Positions 49,013-60,500 of a DNA stretch of 64,000 nucleotides are shown here, piece by piece. Within the stretch, counting starts at the first letter, position 1. Each line of letters opens with the position of its first letter. The notes beneath the pieces were generated by a model, which was not told the DNA's origin, did no database searches, and worked only from the letters and a program-made list of their open reading frames with translations. Source of the stretch: Trichosporon coremiiforme (Eukaryota; Basidiomycota; Tremellomycetes; Trichosporonales; Trichosporonaceae); the NCBI GenBank assembly GCA_039545355.1, contig BCJJ01000020.1, positions 703,396 through 767,395 of the forward strand, written 5' to 3'. The position numbers were made by a program, and so were the translations under genes.

Positions 49013-49807
49013 CTAACCCGTCTGGAACCACCAGCCGCATGGCGACTCCTGCTCACGATAATCGACCCTCCCGACTATGGATCGGGATCCACGCGATTCG
49101 AATAGTGCAGGTAGGTACAACCTAGCCTCTGGCCACTACCGATAAGTTTAGCTGTTGTGCGTTTGGACAGCACGTACCATTTCTGACCAAGGGAGCGAAG
49201 AAATGTCGTACCATGCGGGGGACATTTCATCTGTTCTGAACACTGCTCAGCAGTCTACAGTTGAGACGTACTCACTCGACGACCTGCCCCTTCCACTGAC
49301 GAACCACGTACAGGTGGATATGAGCAACAGCGGGCGCGGGTGACGTCTGTCTGACAATCACGATCTTTCCGCGTTCCTCCAAGGCTGTTTCGTCGATCAC
49401 AAGTCCACATTCCTCCTGCCATTTGTTGAGCAGAGGACAGATCCCGCAACACTCACCCTAACCTCTCGCACAGCGCATTGGAAGCGAGTTTCGCCAGGCT
49501 CTAGCTTGCCTCCGAAACCGTTGATTCTGATAGTCAGGTAAACTACATTACAACCCCAACATCCTATTCGAGGAGGGCGCAATACCCCGGTCTCATTTGT
49601 AGTCCTTCCGAGCAGTACCTAATGGTCCTTTCCGAAACCTCTTCTCTTCCTACCGAGCAAAACCTGGGTCGGCGACTCCTGAGGTGCAACAATGAACACT
49701 AGAGGAAAGTGACCGTCTTCACTGTGCTCCGGTCGTAGCCAGCCTTCCAAAGGTTCCCGAGAGTGAATCAGCTCTTTCGCTGGATCTGGTATGGCAAGGT
49801 GCGACAT
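49013..49807 (-). CDS. Nudix hydrolase, MTH1/NUDT1-like
   Basis: Small cytosolic-type Nudix enzyme, likely a purine nucleoside triphosphate pyrophosphatase that clears oxidised nucleotides. N-terminal part starts MSHLAIPDPAKEL and contains VLLGRKRRGFGK as in MTH1. The Nudix box GFGGKLEPGETRFQCAVREV continues across an intron into REECGL, a perfect G-x5-E-x7-REUxEExGU. The C-terminus has RTDEMSPAWYDISSLPW and ARLYLPALFES, again as in MTH1. Introns sit inside the box (about 49434-49474) and further on. One join is unresolved: the first exon runs into TAG directly before the only GT donor (about 49620) and the phase does not fit the next exon, so there may be a lesion, a base error or unusual splicing. 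Divergent from the Derlin gene. Confidence 0.72.
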
Positions 49808-50005
49808 GCAGGCCGTTGAATGAAAGTGTTTACGCTGTGCCGACAAGGCATGCTCATTTGCTGCAACAGTGTCACTTGCTCCAGGCGTCTTCGCAACGTC
49901 ATTTATGGGGCCCCGCGAGCTGACGTTTCATGCCGGCTAGGTGTGGTTTCCCTATCAAGGTTGTCAAGTAGTGGATGCTAACATCTTGCATCCATCGCAA
50001 TCATT
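49808..50005. promoter_or_regulatory. Bidirectional promoter between the Nudix and Derlin genes
   Basis: 198 bp separate the two divergent start codons, one of the shortest shared promoters in the window. Confidence 0.5.
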
Positions 50006-51105
50006 ATGGAAGCGCTTGCAAGAATCCCGCCAGTTACACGTTTCCTTGTCATCTCCACCGTAGTGGTTTCACTGTGAGTGCGTGGACCCTCGGCCGCTGA
50101 CCCCATAGGTCATGTCTGTTGTCGTTGATCCCGCCGTCAAGCGTAGGTTGCACCTCACCCCCGCAGCTAATGTCAGATCACACTCAATTGGCCACGTACG
50201 CTGACACGATTGGAAGTGAGCAAGCTTGCACGCCTGAGTCGGAAACGGCCACAGTGCTCCACCTGATTCTCAACATACTTCTGATGGATTATAGGTTTTG
50301 GCCACTGACTTCCCAGATATGGCGACCGCTCACTGCCTTCTTCTACGGAGGTCGTGGTCTTCAGCTGATCTTCAACATATTCTGCCTATACCAGATGTCG
50401 TCTGCTTTAGAATCTAATAGGTGAGTCTACAGGGATCTGATCTGATTATGTCACTAAATGAAGCTTGTTCGGAGGTTCAGCAGTTTATGCCTGGAGCGTC
50501 CTCATGCTCACAGTGCTGATACTCGTAAGCATGAGCTGTTGTAAGCCAGTGGTTGACCACTAGGGTGTAAATGCTATCAGCGTCGGGGCCGGAATCCTTT
50601 TCAAACCACTGTTGAGCGCTTTGATATATCTGTGGGCCAGAAACAACTCGACCTCCAAGGTCACTCTGTTTGGGCTTGTCAATGTGCCTGCGAGAGGTGA
50701 GTTGGTGGCTGGGCTATGCTCACCCCGAGTTTATCCCTTGGTCTTGATTGGCCTAGATGTTATTCAGACCTCATCGATTCAAGGGGCGATACCTCCTATC
50801 ATCGGTGTCATAGTGGGACATGTCTGGTAAGTGTGACTGTGAGATTCGCATCTGACGTCCGCAGGTGGTTCATCTCGGTTTACCTGCCTACCAGAGCACC
50901 CGTTCACTTGCGTCGCCCCAACCGTCTGGCCATGCCCAGATGGTTCCAGTCATTCTTTGATCGACGCGCTCAACAATCTGCACAAACTGAAACGGTTACT
51001 GGAGCAACCCGTGTAGTCGGCAACTCTCAGCGCAGGCAAGGTTCTGTGGGCGGATCAACTGTTCGCCATCGTTGGGGATCGGGGCAGCGCCTGGGGGCCG
51101 AGTAA
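50006..51105 (+). CDS. Derlin-family ER protein with C-terminal SHP-like box
   Basis: Rhomboid-pseudoprotease ERAD component of about 280 residues in the ER membrane, helping retrotranslocate misfolded proteins to Cdc48. Start MEALARIPPVTRFLVISTVV matches the Derlin N-terminus. Later exons give SQIWRPLTAFFYGGRGLQLI, NIFCLYQMSSALESNRLF, GVNAISVGAGILFKPL, YPLVLIGLDVIQTSSIQGAI and WWFISVYLP, the usual membrane helices and W-R region. The tail is basic and ends RHRWGSGQRLGAE, whose W-G-x-G-Q-x-L-G part fits the SHP box that binds the Cdc48 N-domain (as in Dfm1 and Derlin-1/2). Introns begin at about 50074, 50421, 50526, 50697 and 50827. The small second and third exons (about 50110-50320) are not firmly placed. 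Confidence 0.88.
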
Positions 51106-52907
51106 TCATCTAACGGCGTTCGCCCAAGCTTGGCGTTTAGGTAGCTTGCATGTGACACGTGAGCTCTATGACGCGAATTGTTCACACCGTCTCCCTGCTT
51201 TGTGGTGATCACTATATAGTGCTCAGCATCAAGAGCCTCGCGGTTCTTACGAGCTACGGTGGCAGCCACCACTGGCCCCTCAGGCTTCCCACGGTTAGCA
51301 ACCACAAGGGTGCCTCCATGGAGGTGGTGGGTGGCAACCTGAGGAAGCAGGCGTGGCGTTTGGGAGCTGGAGATCAACCGTGAAGGCGTCAGGGTGGACT
51401 CGGAAGCCCTCATTCATGATGGCGAGCGAGGTCGAAGCCATCGTGGAAAGCCCGAGGCGTGCCGAGGCATGGCCATCCGTGGGAATCCTGACGGCGAGCC
51501 AAGTGGTGCGCGGCGGGTTAGTTGCCACCCGTGAGCAAAGAGGAGTGGAACCCACCGTGGGAAGCCTTACTAGCACCTGAGGTCAGGAGGCACGACCTGT
51601 CCGTGGGAAACTTCAATGGTGCCCAGCGCCGGCCTGTCGGATGACGGGAAGCTACCGGTGGGTAACCTGCGACGGAGTGTTGCCTTCCGTGGAAACCTGT
51701 GATAGGTGGCACGTGACACCTACTGGGGGCTAGGACAAAGAAAACTGAGGATAATAATTCTCACGTGGGTATCCATCACGTGACTAATTAGTCTCGAGAG
51801 GGTTGAGTTGGTTATGTAATTTGCCAGACGGAATTAATTTTGGGGCGTGACCACCGTTGAAGATGGCCATTTTAGCACAGGCGTCCTCCGATCCTCATTG
51901 CATTCCGAGGTCCCCTTCATAGACTGTCGATAGCGACCACCGTGGGAGACAACGTTTCCAGCGGGGGCCGCCTTAACCTCGATTCTAAACCGGCTGAACA
52001 ACCTGGGCCCTTTTTGCACCCTTGTGCCCCCGCTCTCTCCAGGAATGCCATCACGCTTACTGCTTGCTCTCTGCAGGAATGTCCTCACACTCTCCGCACC
52101 TCACTGATCATCTTCCTATTCACACATAAACGCGATCTGCGAACTACGGGTAGCCACCACTCAGGTAATGTATATCCGTTTTGCATGATTCTTTCACATA
52201 TACATAAAAAAGGCTGCTCTTCATGTATAGGTAATTCTGGGAGCCTCAGCGTTCTTCAAGGACGAGATATGAGCACTTGCTTTTCGTTCACCGTGGCGTC
52301 CCTCTCAGGCTGCCGAAAGGGGCTTGATTCTCCCATTCTGTGCGAGCTCGTGCTGAAGCTCCGGCCATTCACATGACTGCAATTGCACAGCTTCCAGCGT
52401 CCCAAAACTGACACCCCTAGGGCCGTAGCTTAACTGAAATTGGTCCAAGACTGGTCCCATTAGGGGTAGAGCCTTACACTGGACTCAGCAGCTCTCTTGA
52501 CTCATCGGGTTACGGCGGCGACCAGCTGTGGAGCGAAGGTATTCACCCACCAATCTTTGCTCAGCTCATCCACAGCATCACCCTTCCTTTTCCAGCCATG
52601 CTGTGACCGCTGAACGCCTCATCATTTATGGGATGTTTGCGCGGCGTGCACGCGTGGCATGCCAGAATGTATATGGTCCACCTCTGCGACTTTGCAGAAC
52701 GTAATGTTGAGGCTGAGGCACTGCAGCAGCACAGCATGCATCGTACTCGGGTTTACCCACCCAATTTCACTAAAAGCCTGGGAAGTTCGCTTGTGTGCAC
52801 GAAGGGGTGTCGCGCATTCGTCTGGGACGAGCATGGTTCACTTATGGGAGCTTGTCCTATGACTTTTGTCCCTTGGCGCTTTATGCACTTTTTTGAACTG
52901 TCGTGTG

Positions 52908-53032
52908 AAACTTTTAAAGGGAAGCGATCTTTGCACGCACCCAGTGTTGGGCCGATTTTGAGGCCGCGATCTCCGGAAGGGCCATTGGGCTCATCAAACC
53001 CCAGCCCAGAGCCTTTGAGCCTTTAAAAGTTT
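52908..53032. mobile_element. Possible MITE-like element with 13-bp terminal inverted repeats
   Basis: AAACTTTTAAAGG at 52908-52920 is the exact inverse complement of 53020-53032, 125 bp end to end. No clear target-site duplication flanks it. The arms are AT-rich, so a chance match or a strong hairpin are alternatives. Confidence 0.3.
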
Positions 53033-54118
53033 TACAATTTGTGGTAGTAAATGATGAACCATTCCCTCTCCTCGCGGTCGCATTACCGAGCTTCAAACAC
53101 GTGCCTACCGTGCCTACTCTTGGCCCTCTGCAATTGAAACCGAGTGCACCAAAGAGTTCCTATAAGGGGGTTCTGTGCAGTGTCTGCAGGCTTGTACGCT
53201 CCAATATTGTTGGCAATAATTTACCGTATGTCGCATGACCATAGTGGATTCTCCAGCGATCCAAGGAATGAGCATCGCAGAGGACATACATAGTACCCTT
53301 TGACCCTGTATCAGATGCTCAAACCTTCACAGCGGCCCGCCCACTGGCGGTTACGACCTGTACGTTGACTGTGGACCCAAATCATGCCCGTCTGAATGTT
53401 GACCGTTCTCCTCTAGAGAAGCCCCTATGTCTCTGTGACCTGACAGCTAAGAGCACTGTCGGAGAAATGGTTGCAATCCAGAAAATGGGGCTTAGTGCTT
53501 TAAAATTGACCGAGTCGGCCATAAGTCATCGCCTTTTGAAAGCGAAAAAGTCCTCTGTAGCAACGCCCAGATTGCCCTGTCGGTAACCCATATGACAGCG
53601 CCCGCCGAGAAATGGTTGCAGTCAAAAAAAATGGAGGTCAGTGCCTAAGTATTGGCCGAATAATGCCCCTTTCGAACATCCTCATTGTGGGATGATCTGG
53701 ACGTCCCGTGTAGAGCGAGTGGAGAAGCCAATCGCATGTATGAGAGTGCCCGCACGTGAAATTCTGTGTCCCACATCGCCCCCATCTGGTAGGCGGCCAG
53801 ATCTATCCGGCGGGTGGCTTCCCTACCATCCTACTTTCCCACGGTCTTGTCACATTCCTGGGACCACATTATGGTGGTCGGCCGTGGGAGCTCTAAACGT
53901 TCGAGGCTGGGTGAAAGTTCCCCTGCGCAGCGTCGATGGCTCTCAGGGCTCTCCCGTGGGAAACGTGGCTAAGAATCACACGGCCGGCCGCAGCCCACCC
54001 ACTCTCAGGTTCCCAGGGGTGACATCCATCTTGGGCTCGCCACCCCCACAGATCTTCTATGGCTGAGCTCGACTCTGTTCCCCATAGGTTGCCGCAACGC
54101 ACCTTGCTTTGCCATCCA

Positions 54119-54240
54119 GGACGCCTATGCTAGATTCAGGGTTTCCCACGGCCGTTTCATAAGACCGGTGCTCGGGGGTCGGCGGACGCCCTCGCTAGAT
54201 TCAGTGTTTCCCACGGTCGTTTTATGAAACAGGTGCTAAA
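54119..54240. repeat. 65-bp tandem repeat, two copies
   Basis: Two adjacent copies start at 54119 and 54184. Each carries GCTAGATTCAG, the TTTCCCACGG word, then CGTTT and GGTGCT at matching places. The copies differ at scattered bases. Confidence 0.8.
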
Positions 54241-54920
54241 CCCTGGCCACGCCACCCACAGATCTCCAGCGGACGAGGTTGGAAAAAGTCACGCGCATAC
54301 CATGTGGCTGGCACGTGGCGAGTGGCTGACATGTGCACTTTGGGGTGCTAAATTCAGAAGGTCATAACTCGCCCAGTTCTACTCCGTTTGGGGTGGTATT
54401 TTCAATGATAGGCGAGAAGACGCCGCTCTTCACGTTTATGCAATCACTGGATGCGTATCTTGTCTCTTCCCCCGGGCTAAGCTCCGCCTAGCCCTCGCGA
54501 CCTCAGGTTTTTCACGGGTGACCTCCCCGCCACCCACAGGGTTGCCCACGGAAGCTTTCCCCAGGGGTTGACCTCCACCGGTTGACATCCACCGACGTCC
54601 CACCCAGGGTTTCCCGCAGGAAAGCTCGATTATTGCACTTGCCCGCCTCTCAGCTTTCCCACGAGTAGTGGCACTCAACTGTCGGCCCCTTCAGCTTTCC
54701 CACGGGAGCCCGCAACCCGAATCTGTTCCTACTCAGATGGAGTGCCTGCGTTCGAATCTTTGACTGTCGGATTCGCGTCCATGGTTCTGTAACGCGCCAT
54801 CAGCTTTCGGGTATTCCTCGGCTTTTCTCATGTGGAGGTCTTAGTGGACGGTGATCCATGCGTGGTACGAGGAATTATTGGGATGTTCAATCTGGACTGT
54901 ACTCATCAAAGCTACCTAAC

Positions 54921-56275
54921 ATGCAGACAAACGACCCAGATTACTTGTTCCAGACCAATTCGGAGCTCAGTAATGCTGAGAAACGAGAGCGAAAGGCGAA
55001 GGCTGCCGAAAAGGTTGGGAACCCCATTAAAGTGTCCAGCAAGGTGTTAGACCTTCTTGTCGAGGGCCAGCTTGCCTGGACCGCGGAGTCGGGTTGGCAA
55101 GCGCGGAAGATGAATCTGGCGGTGAGTCAGAGAACTTTGAGCCTTCGCTGACAGTAGACGGGTAAGACGACTATGCTTTACAAGGGACACAAGGGACCAG
55201 TGACATGTGTGCAACTCTTCAAGGTCGGCGGAGAGGCTCCGTGGTTGGCGCTTATCACGTCCTCGTGGGATAAGACCATCAAGATATGGAACGCAACGGT
55301 AAGGTCAACGTGGACGCAGTGGCTTATACCTCAGACCGGGCAGTGCCGGTTCACTCTCCACGGGCACCAGGACTTTGTCAAGAGCGTGACCGTGCTCCCC
55401 ACCTCTCCGCCAACGCTCCTTTCGACATCCTCGGACAAGACGTGTCGGCTCTGGGATCTTTCTGCTCTGATCCGAAACGAAGAGCCTTCGACTATCCAAA
55501 CCATCAAGGAACACACTCGCCCCGTTGACTCTGTGGCATACTGGATTCCTGAGGCTGCGGCGGAGGACAACCTCATCGTCTGGACATCTGACTCTTTGGG
55601 TGTGATCAAACGCTGGAGCATGAGCAAAGTACGCCGCGAAATAAAGGATTCGGGACTGACCATCGATAGGCTATCGGGGACACACGGTCGCCCATGAAAT
55701 TTGTTGAGGACCTGAACACCCACGAAACCAGCGTCGGCAAGCTGTACTCAACTGAGGATGGTCTCTGGAGCGGTGTGTGCTCGCCTGAGAACGAGCAATG
55801 CTGATACTTTGCAGTGTCCATGGACAAAACAGCACGGTTTCATGGGGAACCCTCCGTTGCGTTGAAACACCCAAGCTACGTCAAGTCGATCCTTCCGCAA
55901 CCCTTTGGGCTGCCCTACATCCTTACGGGTGCGGAAGATGAAGAAGTCCGAGTTTGGGACGCGGCCAATCTTCATGCGACGAAGAACCAGCCTATCAGTG
56001 TTGTCTCTGGCCACTATGGCGAGGTAACCGCAATCGCCCCATGGTTCAAGGTTGAGAATGGGAAGAACGTTCCACATGTGGTTACCGCTAGCCTTGACGG
56101 CACTGTGAGGAGGTGGACTGTACAGGGTAGGGCACAATAGCTATCCATGCTGACGAAACCAGAACTACTGAACCCCCCCAAGCTTGAATACGAACCCGTT
56201 CCACAAGGTGACGGTGTTGCACTGACGGAGGAAGAGGAGCGCGAACTCGCGGAGCTGCTGTCTGATGATGACTAG
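54921..56275 (+). CDS. WD40-repeat protein
   Basis: Beta-propeller protein of about 380 residues. A charged N-terminal segment (NAEKRERKAKAAEKV) leads into LLVEGQLAWTAESGW, then WD repeats: GHKGPVTCVQLF with SSWDKTIKIWNA; GHQDFVKSVTVLP with STSSDKTCRLWDL; EHTRPVDSVAYW with TSDSLGVIKRWSM; SMDKTARF; ILTGAEDEEVRVWDA; GHYGEVTAIAPWF with TASLDGTVRRWTV. The tail ends in an acidic ELAELLSDDD. About five introns, including one of 41 nt (GTACGC to GATAG near 55630-55670) needed to keep frame. Start MQTNDPDYLFQ at 54921; an upstream in-frame ATG at 54858 is possible. Function unknown; propellers of this kind serve as scaffolds. Its stop lies 27 bp from that of the convergent Sam35-like gene. Confidence 0.85.
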
Positions 56276-56302
56276 CGGTACGGATGGGATGCATAGGCCA
56301 TG

Positions 56303-57264
56303 TCACTGGGCATGATCACTTGCGGCATTCATAACTCGCCCCACATAACTTTCCAACTGCGGCAGTGATTGCAGAGCATTCTTCAGCGGCGAACCGTTGG
56401 GCAACGAGTAGATTGAGTGCACATAAGCCGTGATCAGAGCATCGAGTGGTGATGGTTCCCTGCAATGTCAGACCGCACTGCACAAATCAAACTCACGCAG
56501 CTCCCAGAGCCCATTGCTTAGAATTGACCTTGGACGCCAAAACCGACAAAGCCTCCACCCCACGGTCAATCACAGTCGATTCCTGGAAGCTACGTGCGTC
56601 CCCTGTCAAAGACGCTGGTAAGGGTGTAGCTAACCCGGCACTCAGTGCTGGCGGTTCAGCAGCCAGAAGAGCGACGTCTTCCGAGGTCGACCCAGTTGCA
56701 GACAGGAGCAGCGCTGGCTTTATCCTGCCTAGAACCAGTTTAGCGATTGCGACAGCGTTGTCATATGCAGCCTGGCTAGGCATTCCGTGCAACCTAATGT
56801 CAGTTCGGAGAGTTCAGTATCTGAGGTTTTGAGAGCCTCACTCCGCATTCCTAGACAGCTTGTGCGTGTTGTCGAGCCAAGCGCGAATGTCCTCACGCGG
56901 GACCAGACGATTACTGGACGTCAGATGTAACGTCGGCAGGGCTTCTCCCGGAACTGCAGCTTCGTTGGTCCATGTTCTCATATTGACGGGGACGCCCCTC
57001 AGTAAGAAGAGTAGCTGAGTATGGAGGGACACCGGTTCCGGAGATGCCCAAGCATACTTATCGTCGAGCGCAGCTCCCGGCCGTGCTGCATGAACCTGTA
57101 CGTGCGTGAGTATCTCTTCAAGCTTTCGCACCTACCCAGAGAGTATGATCCTTTCCTCTACCGACAGGCGTAGCATTCTTCCAGTCCACCGAGTCTTCTG
57201 GCTCCAGGACAACAAGCGGGAACTTGGAGTAGAAGTGGTTGACCCAATCCGGAGCAGAGAGCAT
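56303..57264 (-). CDS. SAM35: Sam35/metaxin-like mitochondrial outer membrane sorting protein
   Basis: Protein of about 260 residues. Start MLSAPDWVNHFYSKFPLVVL resembles the Sam35 N-terminus. The next exon has LWVHAARPG, WASPEPVSLHTQLLFLLRGV and GEALPTLHLTSSNRLVPRED, the layout of a metaxin-type GST/thioredoxin-like domain (positioning Pro before LHL). The C-terminal exons are helical (SQAAYDNAVAIAKLVLGRI; LDALITAYVHSIYSLPNGSP; LPQLESYVGRVM), as in a GST C-terminal domain. Sam35 is the receptor subunit of the SAM complex that inserts beta-barrel proteins. Three introns of 36-46 nt. Alternative: another metaxin such as Sam37. Divergent from EDE1 with 251 bp between starts. Confidence 0.6.
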
Positions 57265-57515
57265 GGCAGTCAGATGAATGGAAATATTGGACACGGATGG
57301 ATGGAACGAGCTGTTATGTCATGCCTCATTCGTTCCAGTGTTCTTTATTCGGTCCCGCCGCCTTCATCACAGATCAGTGCGGGAGGTGGTGACGCCATCC
57401 ACCCACCACGTCTGTCCCCATCACTACCACCTTCTCCATTCCGACTACCATCCGTGTACAAGAGAGCAAGAGAAACGTTCCGCCCGTGGAGACCTTCTAG
57501 GTGAACACCTCTGCG

Positions 57516-60500
57516 ATGACTGCTCCACTATCTGCTCAGGAGCAGCAGTATTACGACCGCCTCTTCGAGACTGTCAACAAGGACGACGTAAGTCCCTGAG
57601 GTCGACCATGGACTGACGCCTCAGAGCGGTGTACTGCCAGGATCGGATGCACTTCCTTTCCTAACATCGTCTGGTCTACCTCAGCAGACTCTGGGAGAGA
57701 TATGGGCTATTGCGGATCCCGACAATAACGGCTTCCTGACCAAGGATGGCTTCTACAAGGTGGCTCGTCTGATCGGCTGGGTGCAGTCAACAGGCCAGAC
57801 GCAGGTAGATCCATCGCTCGCAGTTAAGACCGGCCCGCTGCCCACATTCAAGGGATATCCAGGTCCTCCTGCGCAAACCTCTGCAAGCCCCATGTCCCCT
57901 AATGCGACGGGTGGTTCATTGCCCCCTCTGACTCCCGCGGATCGTACGAAGTTCACTCGGATCTTCGTTGGGTGCGGCCCTGCGAACGGGCTTGTGACGG
58001 GTGAGAAGGCTCGCAATGTCTTTCTCAAAAGCAAGCTTCCTTACGACAAACTCGCCCAGATTTGGTGCGCAACTGCGTGAGACCGGAGCTAACCCTTCAG
58101 GCAACTGGCCGACACCCAGGACAGAGGCGCGCTCGACCTGACCGACTTCATCATCGGCATGCACCTCATTCAGAGTTGCATGGCAAACCCGTCCTTGCGC
58201 CTGCCCGCGTCCCTGCCGCCAGGCTTGTACGAAGTGGCTTCCAACGGTCGTCCTCCGCCGACCGTGGCTCATAGTGCCCGGCCCACGAGCCCCATCCCGG
58301 CCCAGTCTACGGGACCGCTGCAGCGGCAGTCGACCGGTACTGGTACACTGCAGCCACAGATGACGGGCCAAAGCTTCTCGGCCGCCACGAACACCCCGCC
58401 GCATTCCGCTACCATGACTCCAAGCCGCCAAGCGTCCACGGCCATCCCTTACAACGCGTACGGCGCGGGAGGGCACAACCGCTCCAGCTCCGGTGCGGCC
58501 GAGCCCTGGGATGTGACCCCAGACGCCAAAGCTACATCAGACCGTTTCTTTGCGCAGCTTGATCCGCAGAACAAAGGAGTGGTAGAGGGAGACGTGGCTG
58601 TACCTTTCATGCTTCAAAGTCAGCTAGACGAGGGAACGCTCGCCAGCATCTGGTAAGTCATTCACGCCTAGCATGTCTGACGACTAAGGGACCTCGCCGA
58701 CATCAGACAGGAGGGAAAACTCGATCGCGACGAGTTCGCAGTGGCAATGCATCTCATAAACGCCAAGCTCGCGGGTCAAGACATTCCTACGGTGCTTCCC
58801 ACCAGCCTTATCCCCCCCAACCTGCGTGGCTCTCAAATTGTCGACCGTCCCGAGGTGACCCAGCCATCGTCCGCATCCAAAGACCTTTTCGACCTCTTCA
58901 ATGACTCTAACGAGCTTACACCTTCTGCTCCTACCGGCGGCGTTTCAACGTCAACCGCCTTCCTGCCTCAACCGCCATCACGACGCGGCACGGGGGCTGC
59001 GGCCACTCGTCAACTGCCTACCGCTCGGGCAGCTCAGAGTCCCGAGCCCTTCTCCAGCCCCTTCGGTAAGAAGCTTGCGAGTTGGAATCACGCTGACGAT
59101 GACAGCCACTGGGCCACAGCCGGCCGGGGATCTTTTGGGAGATGACAGCGCCGCCAGCGTGCCCGAGAAATCTGCTGACATTGGAAACAAGAAACTTCAG
59201 CTTGAAAACACTACCAGAGGGCTCTCACAGTTGGCGAAGACTAAGTCCGAATTTGAGCAACAAGTGGCCACGAATGCCGCAGACCTGCAGACGTTGGAGC
59301 GCGAATTGGCGTCCGCTCGCTCCAAACATGAAACAGAGACCAATGCGGTTTCTGACCTCCGCACCCGCGTGGGAGAGCAAACAGCGAAGTTGAAGCAGCT
59401 GAAGGCTGACGTCATCTCTGCCGAGAGCGACCTCAACGCAATGCGCATGGAAAAGGACGAACTTGAGCAATCGTTTCTTCGCGACAAGGAAGAGGTCCGT
59501 GGTCTGCAGAAGCAGATTAAGGAGCTGGAGGACGAAAGGACTGGACTCAAACTGTTGTTGGACAAGGTCCGCAAGGAAGCTCGCCAGCAAAAGGGTCTCG
59601 TTTCGATTGCGAAGAAGCAAGTGTCGACTGCAGAGGCTGGGCGGGACGCAGCTCAGACCGAGGTTCGCGACGCGGAGCAGGCCATCAAAGATCATCAGTC
59701 GTCGCACGCCGTCGCCGTCCCTGCTTCTCCTCTCCACACCCCCAGAGCTCTGAGTCCAAACGCTACTGGCGCTTCGCAGAGATCAACCAACCCTTTTGAG
59801 CGCTTCCGTACTCCGTCTGCTGAGCTGGCACCGGTGGTTGCAGCTGCAGGTGCCTCGGGAGCGCTGACTGGTGCTGCCTTGGGCGGCATGGCGGTTACGG
59901 ACAGTGCCAACGCCATCCCCGACACCACCTCGAACCAGAGCCCTGCGGGGGGTGCTGAGCCTGGTCAGCCGCAGGAACAAGAGGATCCTTTCGGTATGCC
60001 TACCACGGGTTCTGTGGTGCTTCCTGCTGCAGGCTTCGATGACTCGTTCGGTCAACAGGTCCCTTCCACCACTGTAGACCACGCCCCCACAGACTTTGAC
60101 TCTGCGTTCGCAGATTTCGACACGGAGGCGCCCCCTAGCGCCCCGTCAGCTGAAGTCGCGACTCCAACCGCTGCTGAGCAATCGCCATCTGCGCCCTCTG
60201 GAGCGACGATGGAACGCCCGGAGCATGACCAATCGGTGTCGACGCAAGCCATTCCACCCTCAAGTCATCGCAGCACACCTCTTCCCACCGAGCAGCCGTC
60301 TGAAGAGCAGCTTCCTTCCAGCGATCATGCCGAGGAGCCAGCGGAGCCCGCCGAGCCGACCACAGCGGTGGCCTCGGGTGACGCTGAGTCGTCTGATGAC
60401 GACGAGGGTCCAGAGGACGTTGAAGGTCCACGTCGTACCTACGGCACAGAGAACCGCTCTCCTTCGTTGGTGGCGCCGCCGCGCCTGGAATCAGTAAATG

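Larger units (their letters stand above)
51106..54920. repeat. Gene-free region of degenerate short repeats
   Basis: No coding gene is supported over 3.8 kb. A 10-11 base word close to GTTTCCCACGG recurs on both strands. As CCGTGGGAA-type it occurs at about 51477, 51555, 51601 and 51940. As TTTCCCACGG-type it occurs at about 53835, 54142, 54207, 54652 and 54694. Looser forms appear at 51440, 51655, 51685, 54505 and 54605. Larger repeats lie within it: a 65-bp tandem pair at 54119-54240, a 145-bp-spaced pair at 53462/53607, and a 13-bp inverted repeat 125 bp end to end at 52908-53032. It looks like a worn mobile-element or heterochromatin-type field between two normal genes. Confidence 0.6.

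Noticed and set aside
53641..54066. 141-codon frame in the repeat field
   Set aside because: It spans repeat words in several orientations and has no domain; probably chance.
54735..54775. B-box-like GTTCGAATC
   Set aside because: The flanks do not pair into a T-stem and no A-box lies at the right distance.
55620..55700. Apparent frameshift in the WD40 gene
   Set aside because: A 41-nt intron with a GTACGC donor, ACTGAC branch and GATAG acceptor restores the frame, so the gene is intact here.
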